From the NCBI GenBank assembly GCA_020444515.1, contig JAHLKX010000001.1, positions 62,001 through 126,000 of the forward strand: a stretch of DNA of 64,000 bases, given 5' to 3'. Below the pieces are notes generated by a model. It was not told the DNA's origin. It searched no databases and saw nothing but the letters and a program-made list of their open reading frames with translations. Below are positions 55,490 through 64,000 of this stretch, piece by piece (position 1 is the first letter of the stretch; each line of letters opens with the position of its first letter). The position numbers were made by a program, and so were the translations under genes. Source of the stretch: Bacteroidota bacterium (lineage in GTDB: Bacteria > Bacteroidota > Bacteroidia > Bacteroidales > JAADJA01).

Positions 55490-56206
55490 ATGGACGTGGA
55501 AAACTGGAAAGAACGAACCCACCTTTTACTGGGACCCGATGCGCTGAAGAAGCTGGAGCAATCGCATGTGCTGGTAGCCGGACTGGGTGGTGTGGGTGGC
55601 TATGCTGCCGAAGCCATTTGCAGGGCGGGCATAGGGGAGATGACCATCGTGGATAATGATGTGGTAACGGCGACTAACCGAAATCGACAACTGCTGGCCT
55701 TAAAAAGTACTGAAGGAAAAGACAAAACCGGTTTGTTGGCAACCCGGCTGCTTGATATCAATCCGGATCTGAAATTGCATACCCATGCTGTTTATCTCAA
55801 GGATGATCAGATCCCTGAGATATTGAATGCTTCTTTCGATTATGTGATTGATGCCATTGATACCCTGTCACCGAAAATTTTCTTTATTAAACAATGCATG
55901 GATCGAAAGCTTCGATTGGTTTCATCCATGGGGGCCGGCGGTCGGCTGGATCCAGCCCAGGTGCGGGTAGGGGATGTGTCCGAATCATACGGCTGCCCGT
56001 TCGCTCAGGTTGTCAGGAAAAAGTTACACGGTTGGGGAATCCGTCAGGGATTCAAGGTCGTATTCTCTCCTGAAAAAGTGATCAAAGAATCGGTGATCGT
56101 GACCGATAATTCACCCAATAAAAAATCAACGGTGGGAACGATCTCCTATATGCCGGCTATGTTTGGTTTGATGGTGGCTTCGGTGGTGATACGGGAATTG
56201 ATTTAA
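55490..56206 (+). CDS. tcdA: tRNA threonylcarbamoyladenosine dehydratase TcdA
   Basis: The 238-residue protein is ThiF/E1-like: TDHLLLGPDALKKLEQSHVLVA-type start, GLGGVGGYAAEAICRAGIG (ATP loop, about residues 29-47), TIVDNDVVTATNRNRQLLAL, DAIDTLSPKIFFIKQC and SSMGAGGRLDPAQVRVGDV. TcdA cyclises t6A37 to ct6A in tRNAs that read ANN codons, using ATP. The active Cys is not certain. It follows the TatD-like gene by one base. No CsdA/CsdE sulfur partners are adjacent. Confidence 0.9.
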   Translation: MDVENWKERTHLLLGPDALKKLEQSHVLVAGLGGVGGYAAEAICRAGIGEMTIVDNDVVTATNRNRQLLALKSTEGKDKTGLLATRLLDINPDLKLHTHAVYLKDDQIPEILNASFDYVIDAIDTLSPKIFFIKQCMDRKLRLVSSMGAGGRLDPAQVRVGDVSESYGCPFAQVVRKKLHGWGIRQGFKVVFSPEKVIKESVIVTDNSPNKKSTVGTISYMPAMFGLMVASVVIRELI

Positions 56207-56232
56207 AAAATTGCATCGTCCATTGATGTAGC

Positions 56233-57549
56233 TCATTTTTGCTCCTCAAGCAACAGGTATCCCCAGGGCCGAAGGGTAATCAAATCATCACCATATAATT
56301 CTTTCGGAATCCCAGTAAAAGTATCACTGTAAACGCCGATGTGGCAGTTTGACTGGAGTTTTGTACAAACTTCCTGATCACTGAAATTAAAGATGGCAAT
56401 CACCTTATCTCCATTCTTTTCCCGAGAAAAAGAGATGACCTGATTCGGTTTGTCATTGTTGATCCGGATCATCGTTCCACCATACGTTCCATTCCAAAGG
56501 GCCTGGTTGTGATGTTTTAAATCAAACAATTTTCGATAAATAAGCGCATGGGGATGATCTTTCCAGTTGATGAGATCTTTGTCGAAAAAAGCAAGGGAAC
56601 GATTGAGTCCTGCTTCCTGACCGCTGTATACCAGTGGCATGCCATTTACGATACCGGCAAAAACCATGCATGTTTCCAAACCCTCCCCAAAGTTATTTTC
56701 CGGATTTCCTTCCCAGGAATTTTTATCATGGTTGTCGGTAAAAGTCATGCGGTAAGCATTTCGCGGGAAGGTATTGACATCATGGGCCAGGTATTCGTTT
56801 AGGATGTGTGTTTTGGAAGGATCATTGGCAACAGCGACCATTTTCTCCCAGAGGCTCCAGGCATAGGTCATGTCAAACGCCTTCCGATGTAGATCCCGTG
56901 ATTCCCACTCGGCAAGCATAAACACCGGTTTGATTTGATCCAACTCTGCTCGCAGGTTTTCCCAGAAATCCAGCGGGACAAATCCTGCAACATCACAACG
57001 AAATCCATCAATGTCCGTCTCTTTTACCCAGTATTTCATGGCTTCGGTCATATACTGCCGGATGCCGGGATGATTATAATCAAAATCAATGATATCATCC
57101 CAATCGTACCATGGTGTTGGTCTGAAATCTCCAGCAGCTGTTTTGGAGTACCACTCCGGATGTTCCTGCACCAGGGGATTGTCCCAGGCTGAGTGATTGG
57201 CCACCCAGTCGATGATCACAAACATGTCCAGAGCATGGATCTGACGCACCAGTTCTTTAAAATCATCGAAGGTGCCGAATTCAGGATTGATCCCATAATA
57301 ATCCTTCACCGAATAATAGCTACCCAGTGAACCTTTGCGGTTTTTTTCACCAATGGGGTGGATGGGCATCAACCACAAAATATCTATACCCATCTTTTTA
57401 AGGCGCGGCAGGTGTTTGGCAAAAGCATCAAAGGTGCCTTCCCCGGTGTATTGCCTGAGGTTCACCTCATAGATGGTTGCATTTTTACTCCACTCCGGGT
57501 GGGTTAACTGAACGTAGTCTTGCGGCTGAAAAGCTTCTTTGTCATCCAT
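56233..57549 (-). CDS. Cytoplasmic GH13 alpha-amylase family enzyme
   Basis: The 438-residue protein has no signal peptide. Conserved GH13 regions are complete: VIIDWVANHS (region I), DGFRCDVAG with nucleophile Asp186 (II), FMLAEWES with acid/base Glu214 (III) and FTDNHDKNSW with Asp274 (IV). The N terminus WSKNATIYEVNLRQYTGEGTF is that of Bacteroidota cytoplasmic amylases. It should cut alpha-1,4-linked glucans or maltodextrins inside the cell. The C-terminal beta domain ends VITLRPWGYLLLEE-like. No sus genes lie nearby, so it is more likely a storage-glycogen or maltodextrin enzyme (inference). Confidence 0.9.
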   Translation of the reverse strand: MDDKEAFQPQDYVQLTHPEWSKNATIYEVNLRQYTGEGTFDAFAKHLPRLKKMGIDILWLMPIHPIGEKNRKGSLGSYYSVKDYYGINPEFGTFDDFKELVRQIHALDMFVIIDWVANHSAWDNPLVQEHPEWYSKTAAGDFRPTPWYDWDDIIDFDYNHPGIRQYMTEAMKYWVKETDIDGFRCDVAGFVPLDFWENLRAELDQIKPVFMLAEWESRDLHRKAFDMTYAWSLWEKMVAVANDPSKTHILNEYLAHDVNTFPRNAYRMTFTDNHDKNSWEGNPENNFGEGLETCMVFAGIVNGMPLVYSGQEAGLNRSLAFFDKDLINWKDHPHALIYRKLFDLKHHNQALWNGTYGGTMIRINNDKPNQVISFSREKNGDKVIAIFNFSDQEVCTKLQSNCHIGVYSDTFTGIPKELYGDDLITLRPWGYLLLEEQK

Positions 57550-57733
57550 CTTTTCCTTGTTTATTTTTGAACCCTCTCTTTTTTTGACATGGTACTAAAT
57601 TCATGACCAATATCATATTGGACACCATTCATGGCTTAAAGTTTCTTGGCCAATTCACAATTAATGAAAAATTAAGGAATGATCCTGTGATCCCTGCCCC
57701 GTCATCATAAAGATATAGCAAAAGATTGAATGA

Positions 57734-58288
57734 TCAGGCTTGCTGATTGGTTTCGCGGTAAAGTTTCCCGAGCATTTTAATTTCACGGCTTTTCATTCCA
57801 GGGGAGGACCAGGGCAGTTGTTGCTCAATGGCTGAGATCAATTCAATTTTTAAATCGGGATAGATTTTCGAAATATTGTACAAAATATCCAGGGCGTAAG
57901 CTTTGATTGCAATCTTTTCTTCCGGATCCATAAACCATTTAAAACAAGTTTCCAGCAGAATGGAAAGGGATTCATCATCAAATTCACCGGGATATTCAGC
58001 CAGGGTCTTGGTCATTTCCCGCCGCAAACTATCATGCCTGAACGTGTGCAATTTTTGAACGATCTCCGTCAGATAGGGTTCAATTAGATGGGGGTACTGG
58101 CCCGCTGAAAAATTAACAACACGGGCTGCCCGCATGGTAAGCTGACCCCTGTCGAGCATAGCAACATCCAGTATCTTTTTAAATATGTTCGGATTGTTTC
58201 CAACAATACTGATCGCCATATCAATGGTTCGGCGGGAACTGTTGGGAAGTAATTCCTCAAGATCGAAGGATGGATGATGATCCTTCAT
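57734..58288 (-). CDS. HEAT-repeat-like helical protein of unknown function
   Basis: The 184-residue protein looks all-helical with about four helix pairs in the style of HEAT repeats: RRTIDMAISIVGNNPNIFKKI, DRGQLTMRAARVVNF, HDSLRREMTKTLAEYPG and KIAIKAYALDILYNISKIYP. It has no signal peptide or enzyme motif and is probably a protein-binding cytoplasmic scaffold. The start codon is only 5 bases after the stop of the upstream T9SS protein, so both are likely on one transcript, though one is exported and the other is not. Confidence 0.7.
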   Translation of the reverse strand: MKDHHPSFDLEELLPNSSRRTIDMAISIVGNNPNIFKKILDVAMLDRGQLTMRAARVVNFSAGQYPHLIEPYLTEIVQKLHTFRHDSLRREMTKTLAEYPGEFDDESLSILLETCFKWFMDPEEKIAIKAYALDILYNISKIYPDLKIELISAIEQQLPWSSPGMKSREIKMLGKLYRETNQQA

Positions 58289-58293
58289 GGCGG

Positions 58294-59691
58294 CTAGTGC
58301 ATAATGACAATTTTTCGCGTGGTCATCACGCCATCCGGTCGAATAAGTTTAATGAAATACAGACCTTCGGAATAGGCTTCAACGGTGGTTTTATAAACGG
58401 GGCCTTTGAAGGTGTCATTTTTCACCAGTATGCCATTGCTGTTAAAGATCAGAATTTCAATTTCATTTTGATCAGGGGCCTCATCCAGCCTGATATGAAG
58501 TTCTTCCCCCGCAGGATTGGGGAAAACGGAGAATCCATCGGCAGCCACGATTTCGGGTCTGTTTACGGTTGTAACCAGCAAGGAGTCGAGGTCAATTTTG
58601 GTCAGGAAAACACCTTTGTTGCCATTGGTGTCAGCTGTTTGTATACCTGTAATAAACAGCATATTTTGTTGGTTGACCATGGCCGTGAGTATGGGTTTTA
58701 CCGGTCCCGGTTTCTGTATCATATAGCCGTTGATCAGTGATCCGTCGGAAGTAATGACCGAAATAATCACGGAAAGGACGCTGGTGCTGTTGTGTTCGGA
58801 GCCCGCTATTACATAGTCATCGTATACCAGAATATCACGGATGTGAGCGGATCCCGGGCTTTTTAGTTCCTCGAACCACAGGTAATCCCCGTTTTCATCC
58901 ACCCTGGTCACATTGCCTATATAACTGTTGCTGATCAGGAATTTTTTCCGGTTCATCATAAGCAGGGTTGAACCATCCTGGATCAAACCAAGGTTGGGTC
59001 CATAAAGTTCATTGATTTGATTGGTGAAAATGGAATCTCCGTTCAAGGTATAACTGGTGAGGATGGGGTGTGGGTATTGTAGGTCGTTGTTCCAGCCTGA
59101 TACCATGAACCGGTCTTCAGTATATTGGACCAGCCCATTGTATTCATACCCGATATAATCCATATCCCATACAATGTTCCCTTCGCTGGTCAGGCGCATT
59201 ACACGGGAGCGGTTTTTATTTTCCTGTAGGGTTTGCAGGACAATCAAATCCGAATTGGGAAGTTCCCTGACCCTGCTGAAATAGGTGACCGTATCTGTAA
59301 AGCCAAATTCATTAACAAGTTCACCATCTTCATCAAACTTAAAGAGCCAGGCTCCATCTGCTTTTGATCCTGCCACGATATAATGGAGATCAGCTGTGGC
59401 TATCATTTCCATTCCAAGAATGGTGGTGTCGAATTCATGGGTTTTTTCCCAGAGGCTGTCCCCATGGACCCCCCCCATTTTTCTGAGCCATAAAATGGAT
59501 CTGTCGGGAACTGTATCTGTTGCTCCCACCAGGATGCAGTCTCCCGACTCATCGAGCAGGATGTCAAATACCGTATCGTTGGTGCTGATCGTGAAGGTGG
59601 TATCGAATAATATGGTAGTTTGTGCCTGAATCAGTGAATTCATTGATAAACCCATGACCAGTAAGAAGAAAAGCGGTAAGGTGTATTTCAT
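58294..59691 (-). CDS. T9SS-secreted beta-propeller-like protein
   Basis: The ATG at 59691 gives MKYTLPLFFLLVMGLSMNSLIQAQ, a signal peptide; the extension up to 59796 is spurious. The 465-residue protein has repeats of a delta-endotoxin-free, propeller-like kind: DILLDESGDCILVGATD, ATADLHYIVAGSKADGAWLFKF, NSDLIVLQTLQE, QYTEDRFMVSGWN, VYDDYVIAGSEHNS. The C-terminal T9SS sorting domain starts FSVFPNPAGEELHIRLDE and ends GLYFIKLIRPDGV...KIVIMH. It is probably a surface protein; no enzymatic motif is seen. It shares an operon with the HEAT-like gene. Confidence 0.85.
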   Translation of the reverse strand: MKYTLPLFFLLVMGLSMNSLIQAQTTILFDTTFTISTNDTVFDILLDESGDCILVGATDTVPDRSILWLRKMGGVHGDSLWEKTHEFDTTILGMEMIATADLHYIVAGSKADGAWLFKFDEDGELVNEFGFTDTVTYFSRVRELPNSDLIVLQTLQENKNRSRVMRLTSEGNIVWDMDYIGYEYNGLVQYTEDRFMVSGWNNDLQYPHPILTSYTLNGDSIFTNQINELYGPNLGLIQDGSTLLMMNRKKFLISNSYIGNVTRVDENGDYLWFEELKSPGSAHIRDILVYDDYVIAGSEHNSTSVLSVIISVITSDGSLINGYMIQKPGPVKPILTAMVNQQNMLFITGIQTADTNGNKGVFLTKIDLDSLLVTTVNRPEIVAADGFSVFPNPAGEELHIRLDEAPDQNEIEILIFNSNGILVKNDTFKGPVYKTTVEAYSEGLYFIKLIRPDGVMTTRKIVIMH

Positions 59692-59858
59692 TTTCACGTT
59701 TTTCGTTTCAAGGAGTGATAAAAGTATACAATCTGATTTTTTATATGCGTTGTTTCTAATTTCAGAATTCATGTATATGACAAGCCTGATGCACATGTGG
59801 TTGCAAACACGTCATAAATGCTTTACCAGGATCCGGTTGCAGTGCGATAATTGAATCA

Positions 59859-60945
59859 CTATCCACCAAATTCCATCAGGTAAGCTTTGATAAATTCATC
59901 GAGGTCGCCATCCATAACTGCTTGTGTATTGCCGGTTTCAACCCCGGTCCGTAAATCTTTGACCAGCCGGTATGGATGCATGACATAATTCCGTATTTGG
60001 GATCCCCATTCAATTTTTTTCTTGTTGCCTTCGATGGTTGCCTGGGCCTCTTTTTTCTTTCTGAGTTCAATTTCATAAAGTTGGGAGCGGAGCATTTGTA
60101 AGGCTTTTTCGCGATTTTGCCCCTGGCTGCGGGTTTCCTGGCATTCAACAACAATGCCGGTTGGTTCATGGTGCAACCTGACCGCTGTTTCGACTTTGTT
60201 TACATTTTGGCCTCCGGGACCACTGGACCGGAATGTATCCCAGCTTATGTCGGAATGATTGATGTCGATTTCGATATTTTCATCAACCACCGGATACACA
60301 TAAACTGAAGCAAAGGATGTGTGTCGTTTGTTGGCAGCATCGAATGGTGATAGTCGTACCAGCCGGTGAACACCATTTTCGCCTTTCAGGTACCCAAAAG
60401 CAAACTCACCCTCAAACTCCAGGGAAACCGATTTAACACCGGCCACATCACCTTCCTGCAAATCAAGCTCTTTTAATTTGTAATCATTGCGCTCTCCCCA
60501 GCGAATATACATGCGCATCAACATAGCTGCCCAATCGTTGCTTTCTGTACCACCTGCACCTGCATTGATCTGGAGAATGGCGCTGAATTTATCCTCGTCG
60601 CCACTGAGCATGCGCAAAAATTCAAGATCTTCAATCTTTTTAAGGGTTTTGGCATATTGTCCGTCAAGTTCCTTCTCCGAAGCTTCCTCTGCTTCATAAA
60701 ATTCAAAGATCACCTGCAGGTCTTCTATGCCGGTCCTGACCTCGTTATACTTTTTGGTCCAGTTTTTCTTTTCTTTAATAGATTTTAGAATCTCTTCTGC
60801 TTTTTTTGGGTCGTTCCAGAAGTTCTGTTGCTGGGTAAGTATTTCTTCTTCTTCGATTTTTTTTAACTTGCCATCAATGTCAAAGGAACCTCCTCAAGGC
60901 ATCCAGCCTTTCATGCAGGTCTTTGATATCTTCTTTTAATACCAT
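59859..60945 (-). CDS. prfB: Peptide chain release factor 2 with programmed +1 frameshift
   Basis: An ATG at 60945 opens a frame of 21 codons ([20 protein letters not shown], then Leu) that ends at TGA (60882-60880). The main frame, read after slipping one base from CTT to GAC, continues [13 protein letters not shown] without a stop to TAG at 59861-59859, giving 361 residues in total. The site is AGGAGG-TTC-CTT-TGA-C: a Shine-Dalgarno-like AGGAGG three bases before CTT, the same layout as in E. coli. The product has the release-factor domain with [19 protein letters not shown] and the GGQ loop, and the tripeptide anticodon region near [18 protein letters not shown]2 reads UGA and UAA stop codons, and the frameshift lets RF2 levels regulate their own synthesis. 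Confidence 0.95.
60876..60897 (-). promoter_or_regulatory. prfB: RF2 programmed frameshift site
   Basis: On the reverse strand AGGAGG, three bases, CTT (60885-60883), TGA (60882-60880) and C form the complete RF2 recoding signal. The internal AGGAGG base-pairs with the 16S rRNA 3' end during slippage. Confidence 0.9.
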
Positions 60946-61055
60946 ATCGTCTTAAATAAAATTTAATTTCTAACGTATTAGAAGTTCAATAGTTGAATTA
61001 AAATTTTTGGAAATAAAGGTCAGTTTAATCCATTCCGCATCAGGGTGAGGGATTG

Positions 61056-61538
61056 CTATTCTCCTGAATCTAATTCATTTACCACCTCCCAGGCCAAGCG
61101 GGGTTCAAAACCTCTTCCGGCGGCAAAGTTAACAAGTTTTCGGTTCCTTTTAAAACCTTTTGGTTCGGATATTGTCTCGCTCTTTTTTTGGATCAGCTCA
61201 AGCAATGTTTGTTTGTATTCCATGTCATCAATTTCATTCAAACCTTCCAGGATAAACAATTCAGGAACTTTTTTTTGTTGAAGGGCTTGATATATTTTAT
61301 TGCGACCCCACTTATTGATCCTGAATTTACCGCTGGCAAAGGTTTTGGCAAACCGTTCTTCATTTAAAAATCCTTCATTGATCAATTGGTTGATCACAGC
61401 ATCATATACCTCCTCTTGCAGGTGAAAAGTCTTGAGCCTGACTTTGACTTCATGAATGGATCGCTCCTGATAAGCACAATAGTGTTTCATTTTGGAAAGG
61501 ACCCATTCAGGGATCGGGCGGTTTGTTTTAGGAGACAT
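61056..61538 (-). CDS. recX: RecX family regulator of RecA
   Basis: The 160-residue protein has the all-helical RecX pattern of three-helix repeats: WVLSKMKHYCAYQERSIHEV, EEVYDAVINQLINEGFLNEERFA (the EGFLNEERFA motif is diagnostic), and WGRNKIYQALQQKKVPELFI. The third repeat ends RNRKLVNFAAGRGFEPRLAWEVVNEL. RecX binds RecA filaments and limits or adjusts recombination. The start region follows a -7 box (61559-61566) in a divergent arrangement with the TPR/HTH gene. Confidence 0.87.
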   Translation of the reverse strand: MSPKTNRPIPEWVLSKMKHYCAYQERSIHEVKVRLKTFHLQEEVYDAVINQLINEGFLNEERFAKTFASGKFRINKWGRNKIYQALQQKKVPELFILEGLNEIDDMEYKQTLLELIQKKSETISEPKGFKRNRKLVNFAAGRGFEPRLAWEVVNELDSGE

Positions 61539-61558
61539 GGCGCTAACTGATTGATCAG

Positions 61559-61566
61559 CAAATATA
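61559..61566 (-). promoter_or_regulatory. -7 box of recX
   Basis: The reverse strand reads TATATTTG (full TAnnTTTG), 20 bases before the ATG at 61538. The plus-strand box for the next gene starts only 22 bases away. Confidence 0.45.
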
Positions 61567-61587
61567 ACGAAAATTGCATAAAATTAC

Positions 61588-61595
61588 TATATTTG
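61588..61595 (+). promoter_or_regulatory. -7 box of the TPR/HTH regulator gene
   Basis: TATATTTG fully matches TAnnTTTG and lies 29 bases before the ATG at 61625. It is divergent from the recX box at 61559-61566. Confidence 0.45.
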
Positions 61596-61624
61596 CTTTT
61601 TACGGAGAATTAGCCCAATCCAAC

Positions 61625-63568
61625 ATGAAAAAGGAATTCATCATTAATATCATTATTTTTTTTGGATTCTTTGTGTATACCTCTGGCCAAAACCAGACAA
61701 ATTCAAATATTGAAAAGCAGAATACGGACGAGCATGTTTTAATTCTATTGAAAAATGCCACCCAACTGGTTGAAGATTATCCGGATTCAAGCCTTCAATT
61801 TTCAGAGCCTGCCTATGATCTGGCCATTGAAAAAAACGAACAAAACTTGAAATATGAAGCAGCAAAATTGATTGCAGATGCTTGTTTCTATATAAATGAT
61901 CTGACCAGGGCGATCGAATATTACAGACTGGCAGCGCAACATGCCTGGGAAGTGTTTGGAAATACATCTGAAGAATATGCTTCCCGGATCAGTGATGTTG
62001 GATATTGTTTCTATGTGCTGCAAATATATGATTTGGCCATTGAGCATTACCGGCAGGCCTTAGAGCTTTTTCAGAAAGCCGATAATTATCAGGAGGTTAG
62101 CAATCAAATCAATAATATTGGATCAGTTTATTTTAACTGGGGCAAATACAATCTATCCATTGAATACTACAGCCGGTCCTTGAAACTGGATCTTGAACAG
62201 GCCGACAGTATTGCTATTTCAATTTCTTATAATAATATCGGAAAGGTTTATGAATCGTGGGGTTATTATGATATCGCCATTGAACATTATCAAAATTCCC
62301 TGCAATATCTGGCTGATGGTGCACATCCGTCCCGGAGAGCAGTTCGGTTGAGCAATATCGGAACCTCTTTTTACAAAATGGGAGACTATGATGAAGCCTT
62401 AAACTATCTGAATGAAGCCCTTGGCATTGACCAGCTGGTTGGAGACCGTGAAAAGGTTGCCGTTCGCAATAATGAAATTGCCAGTGTGTTGTTTGCTTCC
62501 GGTGATCCCTCAACAGCCATTGAATACAATCAGAAAGCGTTGCAATATTTTCGGTCAGTAAACAGAAAGGAATCCCTGTCCATTGTCCTGAAGGATATGG
62601 GTGCTTTTAATATAGCCCTGTTGAAGTATGAAGCGGCCGAAAAGTTCCTCAAGGAAAGTCTGGAGATCGCCCATGAGATTGGATCCATGGCAAACGAAAT
62701 GGCCACCCTGAAAGTATTGGCCGATCTTTATGAAGTGCAGCGCGAATACAAGCTGGCGATGATGTATCATAAACGTTATGATGATTTGCGCGACACGATA
62801 TTCAATGCGCGCATCCATAAGCAACTTGCCAATTACCGGATTCGATATGAAACCGAAAAAAAAGAACAGGAGAATCAATTGCTCAGGAGGGACATTTTGT
62901 TTAAGAAAAGAACCCAGCGGACCTTGATCATCATTGGCTCAGCGATTTTTGTGGTTGCCTTGTTGCTTTTCCTCTTGCTGCGTTTAAAAACCAGGACATT
63001 AAAACAATCCCGTCAATTGCACGAGCAAGAGCATAAACTCACTTCGCTCGAACTGGAGAAAAAAGACCTGGAACGACAAAACCTGCAGGATAAAGTTTTT
63101 GCTGAAAAGCAACTGAATCGTTTACAGCGGGAAAAGTATGAGACCGAAATAAAATTGAAGAACAGGGAATTGGTTGCCTCTACCTTGCAATTGGTGAATA
63201 AAAATGAGGTATTATCAGAGATCAAGGATAAGGTAAATCATACCCAAATGGTTTCTGAGACCAGGGCCCATGAAATCGTTCAAATCATAAATCACAATAC
63301 CGATTCCGACCGCAACTGGAAACATTTCATGTTGGAATTTGAGCAGATTCATCCCGGATTTGTTGATCGGATGCGGCGTGTTCATCCTGATTTCAGTGAG
63401 CAATTTATCCGGTTATCCATGCTTTTGCGTATGGAGCTGTCAACCCGTGAGATAGCCCACCTGTTAAGTGTTTCGATCGCGGCTGTAAATAAAAACCGGC
63501 AGCGATTGCGTAAAAAACTAAACCTTGAAGCTGAAGCTAATCTTTCGGATTTTATGAAAACGGTTTGA
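61625..63568 (+). CDS. Membrane-anchored TPR protein with C-terminal LuxR-like helix-turn-helix
   Basis: The ATG at 61625 (MKKEFIINIIIFFGFFVYTSGQ) gives a signal peptide and 647 residues. Residues 75-420 hold about eight TPR units (AIEYYRLAAQHAWEVFG; AIEHYRQALELFQKADNY; SIEYYSRSLKLDLEQADS; ALNYLNEALGIDQLVGD, and so on). A membrane helix follows at about 438-458 (LIIIGSAIFVVALLLFLLL), then a long coiled coil and a C-terminal HTH: LSTREIAHLLSVSIAAVNKNRQRLRKKL. This layout (periplasmic TPR sensor, membrane helix, cytoplasmic coiled coil plus LuxR-type HTH) is known for Bacteroidota one-component regulators. It should sense something outside the inner membrane and act on DNA inside; its target is unknown. 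Confidence 0.87.
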   Translation: MKKEFIINIIIFFGFFVYTSGQNQTNSNIEKQNTDEHVLILLKNATQLVEDYPDSSLQFSEPAYDLAIEKNEQNLKYEAAKLIADACFYINDLTRAIEYYRLAAQHAWEVFGNTSEEYASRISDVGYCFYVLQIYDLAIEHYRQALELFQKADNYQEVSNQINNIGSVYFNWGKYNLSIEYYSRSLKLDLEQADSIAISISYNNIGKVYESWGYYDIAIEHYQNSLQYLADGAHPSRRAVRLSNIGTSFYKMGDYDEALNYLNEALGIDQLVGDREKVAVRNNEIASVLFASGDPSTAIEYNQKALQYFRSVNRKESLSIVLKDMGAFNIALLKYEAAEKFLKESLEIAHEIGSMANEMATLKVLADLYEVQREYKLAMMYHKRYDDLRDTIFNARIHKQLANYRIRYETEKKEQENQLLRRDILFKKRTQRTLIIIGSAIFVVALLLFLLLRLKTRTLKQSRQLHEQEHKLTSLELEKKDLERQNLQDKVFAEKQLNRLQREKYETEIKLKNRELVASTLQLVNKNEVLSEIKDKVNHTQMVSETRAHEIVQIINHNTDSDRNWKHFMLEFEQIHPGFVDRMRRVHPDFSEQFIRLSMLLRMELSTREIAHLLSVSIAAVNKNRQRLRKKLNLEAEANLSDFMKTV

Positions 63569-63821
63569 TATCCTTGAGCCAATATTTTAATCATTCATTT
63601 CATATCGTTGCTGACCAGGAAATTTTACAATCGAATTTCATTGCGCCAATCCTGTACTTTTTATTGATGAAATTCCTGCAGATCATGGTTGGAAGGAGTC
63701 ATACATTTTTGTTTTAAACCGGAAACGATGTATAAATTATTAAAAAAAATCTTGATTTATCGAACTTGAATTCATAACTTTACACTTCTTTAATGATGAA
63801 TGAACTTCATACCAAAATATC
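63569..63821. other. Intergenic region before the last gene
   Basis: About 250 bases without a gene. It contains the promoter at 63752-63782; no clear terminator for the TPR/HTH gene is visible. Confidence 0.5.
63752..63782 (+). promoter_or_regulatory. Promoter of the last (partial) gene
   Basis: TTG (63752-63754), 20-base spacer, TAACTTTA (63775-63782) fits the -33/-7 pattern (last base A instead of G). The ATG at 63822 follows 39 bases later. Confidence 0.5.
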
Positions 63822-64000
63822 ATGAAAAAAATTAAGTACCTTTTTCTGATTTTATTTATTCCTATTTTATCAATTGCACAAACAGTCTCTCCTCAAGTTA
63901 TCGCTACTTCAGGTGATTATTTTGAAGGGACGGGTGTTTCATTGAGTTGGACACTGGGGGAACTGGTAACAGAAACCTTTGCAGCCGGGGATATCATTCT
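63822..64000 (+). CDS. Exported protein, N-terminal fragment (cut by window edge)
   Basis: The frame starts MKKIKYLFLILFIPILSIAQ, a signal peptide, and continues TVSPQVIATSGDYFEGTGVS then LSWTLGELVTETFAAGDIIL to the window edge (59 complete codons). This N-terminal pattern (VIATSGDYFEG...LSWTLGE) is what I recall from many Bacteroidota proteins that have little more than this segment and a T9SS sorting domain. The rest lies outside the window, so the sorting domain is not seen. No function can be named. Confidence 0.75.
   Translation, partial: MKKIKYLFLILFIPILSIAQTVSPQVIATSGDYFEGTGVSLSWTLGELVTETFAAGDII

Noticed and set aside
60713..60945. prfB could be read as a broken gene with a separate short leader frame.
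   Set aside because: The in-frame TGA sits in a complete RF2 recoding signal and the protein joins perfectly after a +1 slip.

Overview
The window reads as chromosomal DNA of a Bacteroidota bacterium, most likely an environmental, carbohydrate-degrading member related to the Bacteroidales/Marinilabiliales (inference). Evidence: several proteins end in type IX secretion (T9SS) type A sorting domains; a FISUMP-domain protein is present; MoaA is the compact form I associate with this phylum; the Mur-ligase is Mpl-like; and the -7 promoter box TAnnTTTG recurs before genes. I see no rRNA, tRNA, CRISPR array, transposase or prophage. Nothing here is clearly an undescribed system; the best leads are in the findings.

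Layout. 1-1.1 kb: the start of a sensor kinase (cut by the window edge) and a small T9SS protein. 1.3-11 kb: a plus-strand carbohydrate cluster with two DUF1080 lipoproteins (3-ketoglycoside hydrolase family), a DoxX membrane protein, three Gfo/Idh/MocA oxidoreductases (two with twin-arginine-like N termini), a twin-arginine sugar isomerase/epimerase and a GH29 fucosidase. It looks like a 3-keto-glycoside pathway: oxidise a sugar at C3, then cleave or isomerise the keto-sugar. A GxxExxY gene flanked by imperfect inverted repeats sits inside it. 11-17.3 kb: a minus-strand run of a papain-like T9SS protein, rsmE, DUF4159, a GlxR-like dehydrogenase, a BtpA-family protein and a methyltransferase. 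17.4-24 kb: a TPR protein, a phosphoesterase/nucleotidyltransferase pair, and a molybdenum-cofactor cluster (moeA, moaA, moaC, a MOSC-MogA fusion) followed by an HD protein. 24-34 kb: a FtsB/DivIC-like protein, an Mrp/NifU iron-sulfur pair, an AbgT transporter, a second GH29, and a biotin-dependent acyl-CoA carboxylase operon.

33.5-46.9 kb: an HPt protein and a sigma-54 activator, gyrB, a YD-repeat-like protein, a prolyl oligopeptidase, mnmA, ilvE, cysH, an MBL-fold hydrolase and an Mpl-like ligase. 47-52 kb: a small lipoprotein, a GNAT, a FISUMP/dockerin-like protein and an unusually AT-rich T9SS protein. 52-64 kb: mdh, a sirtuin without the usual zinc cysteines, a zinc-ribbon membrane protein, a TatD-like hydrolase, tcdA, a cytoplasmic GH13 enzyme, a HEAT-like protein, another T9SS protein, prfB with a complete programmed +1 frameshift, recX, a TPR/HTH regulator and the start of one more exported protein.

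Start codons: many genes have long upstream in-frame extensions. I used signal peptides, family N termini and the position of -7 boxes to choose internal starts, and each such choice is stated. No similarity search was possible; family names come from recognised motifs and overall sequence character.
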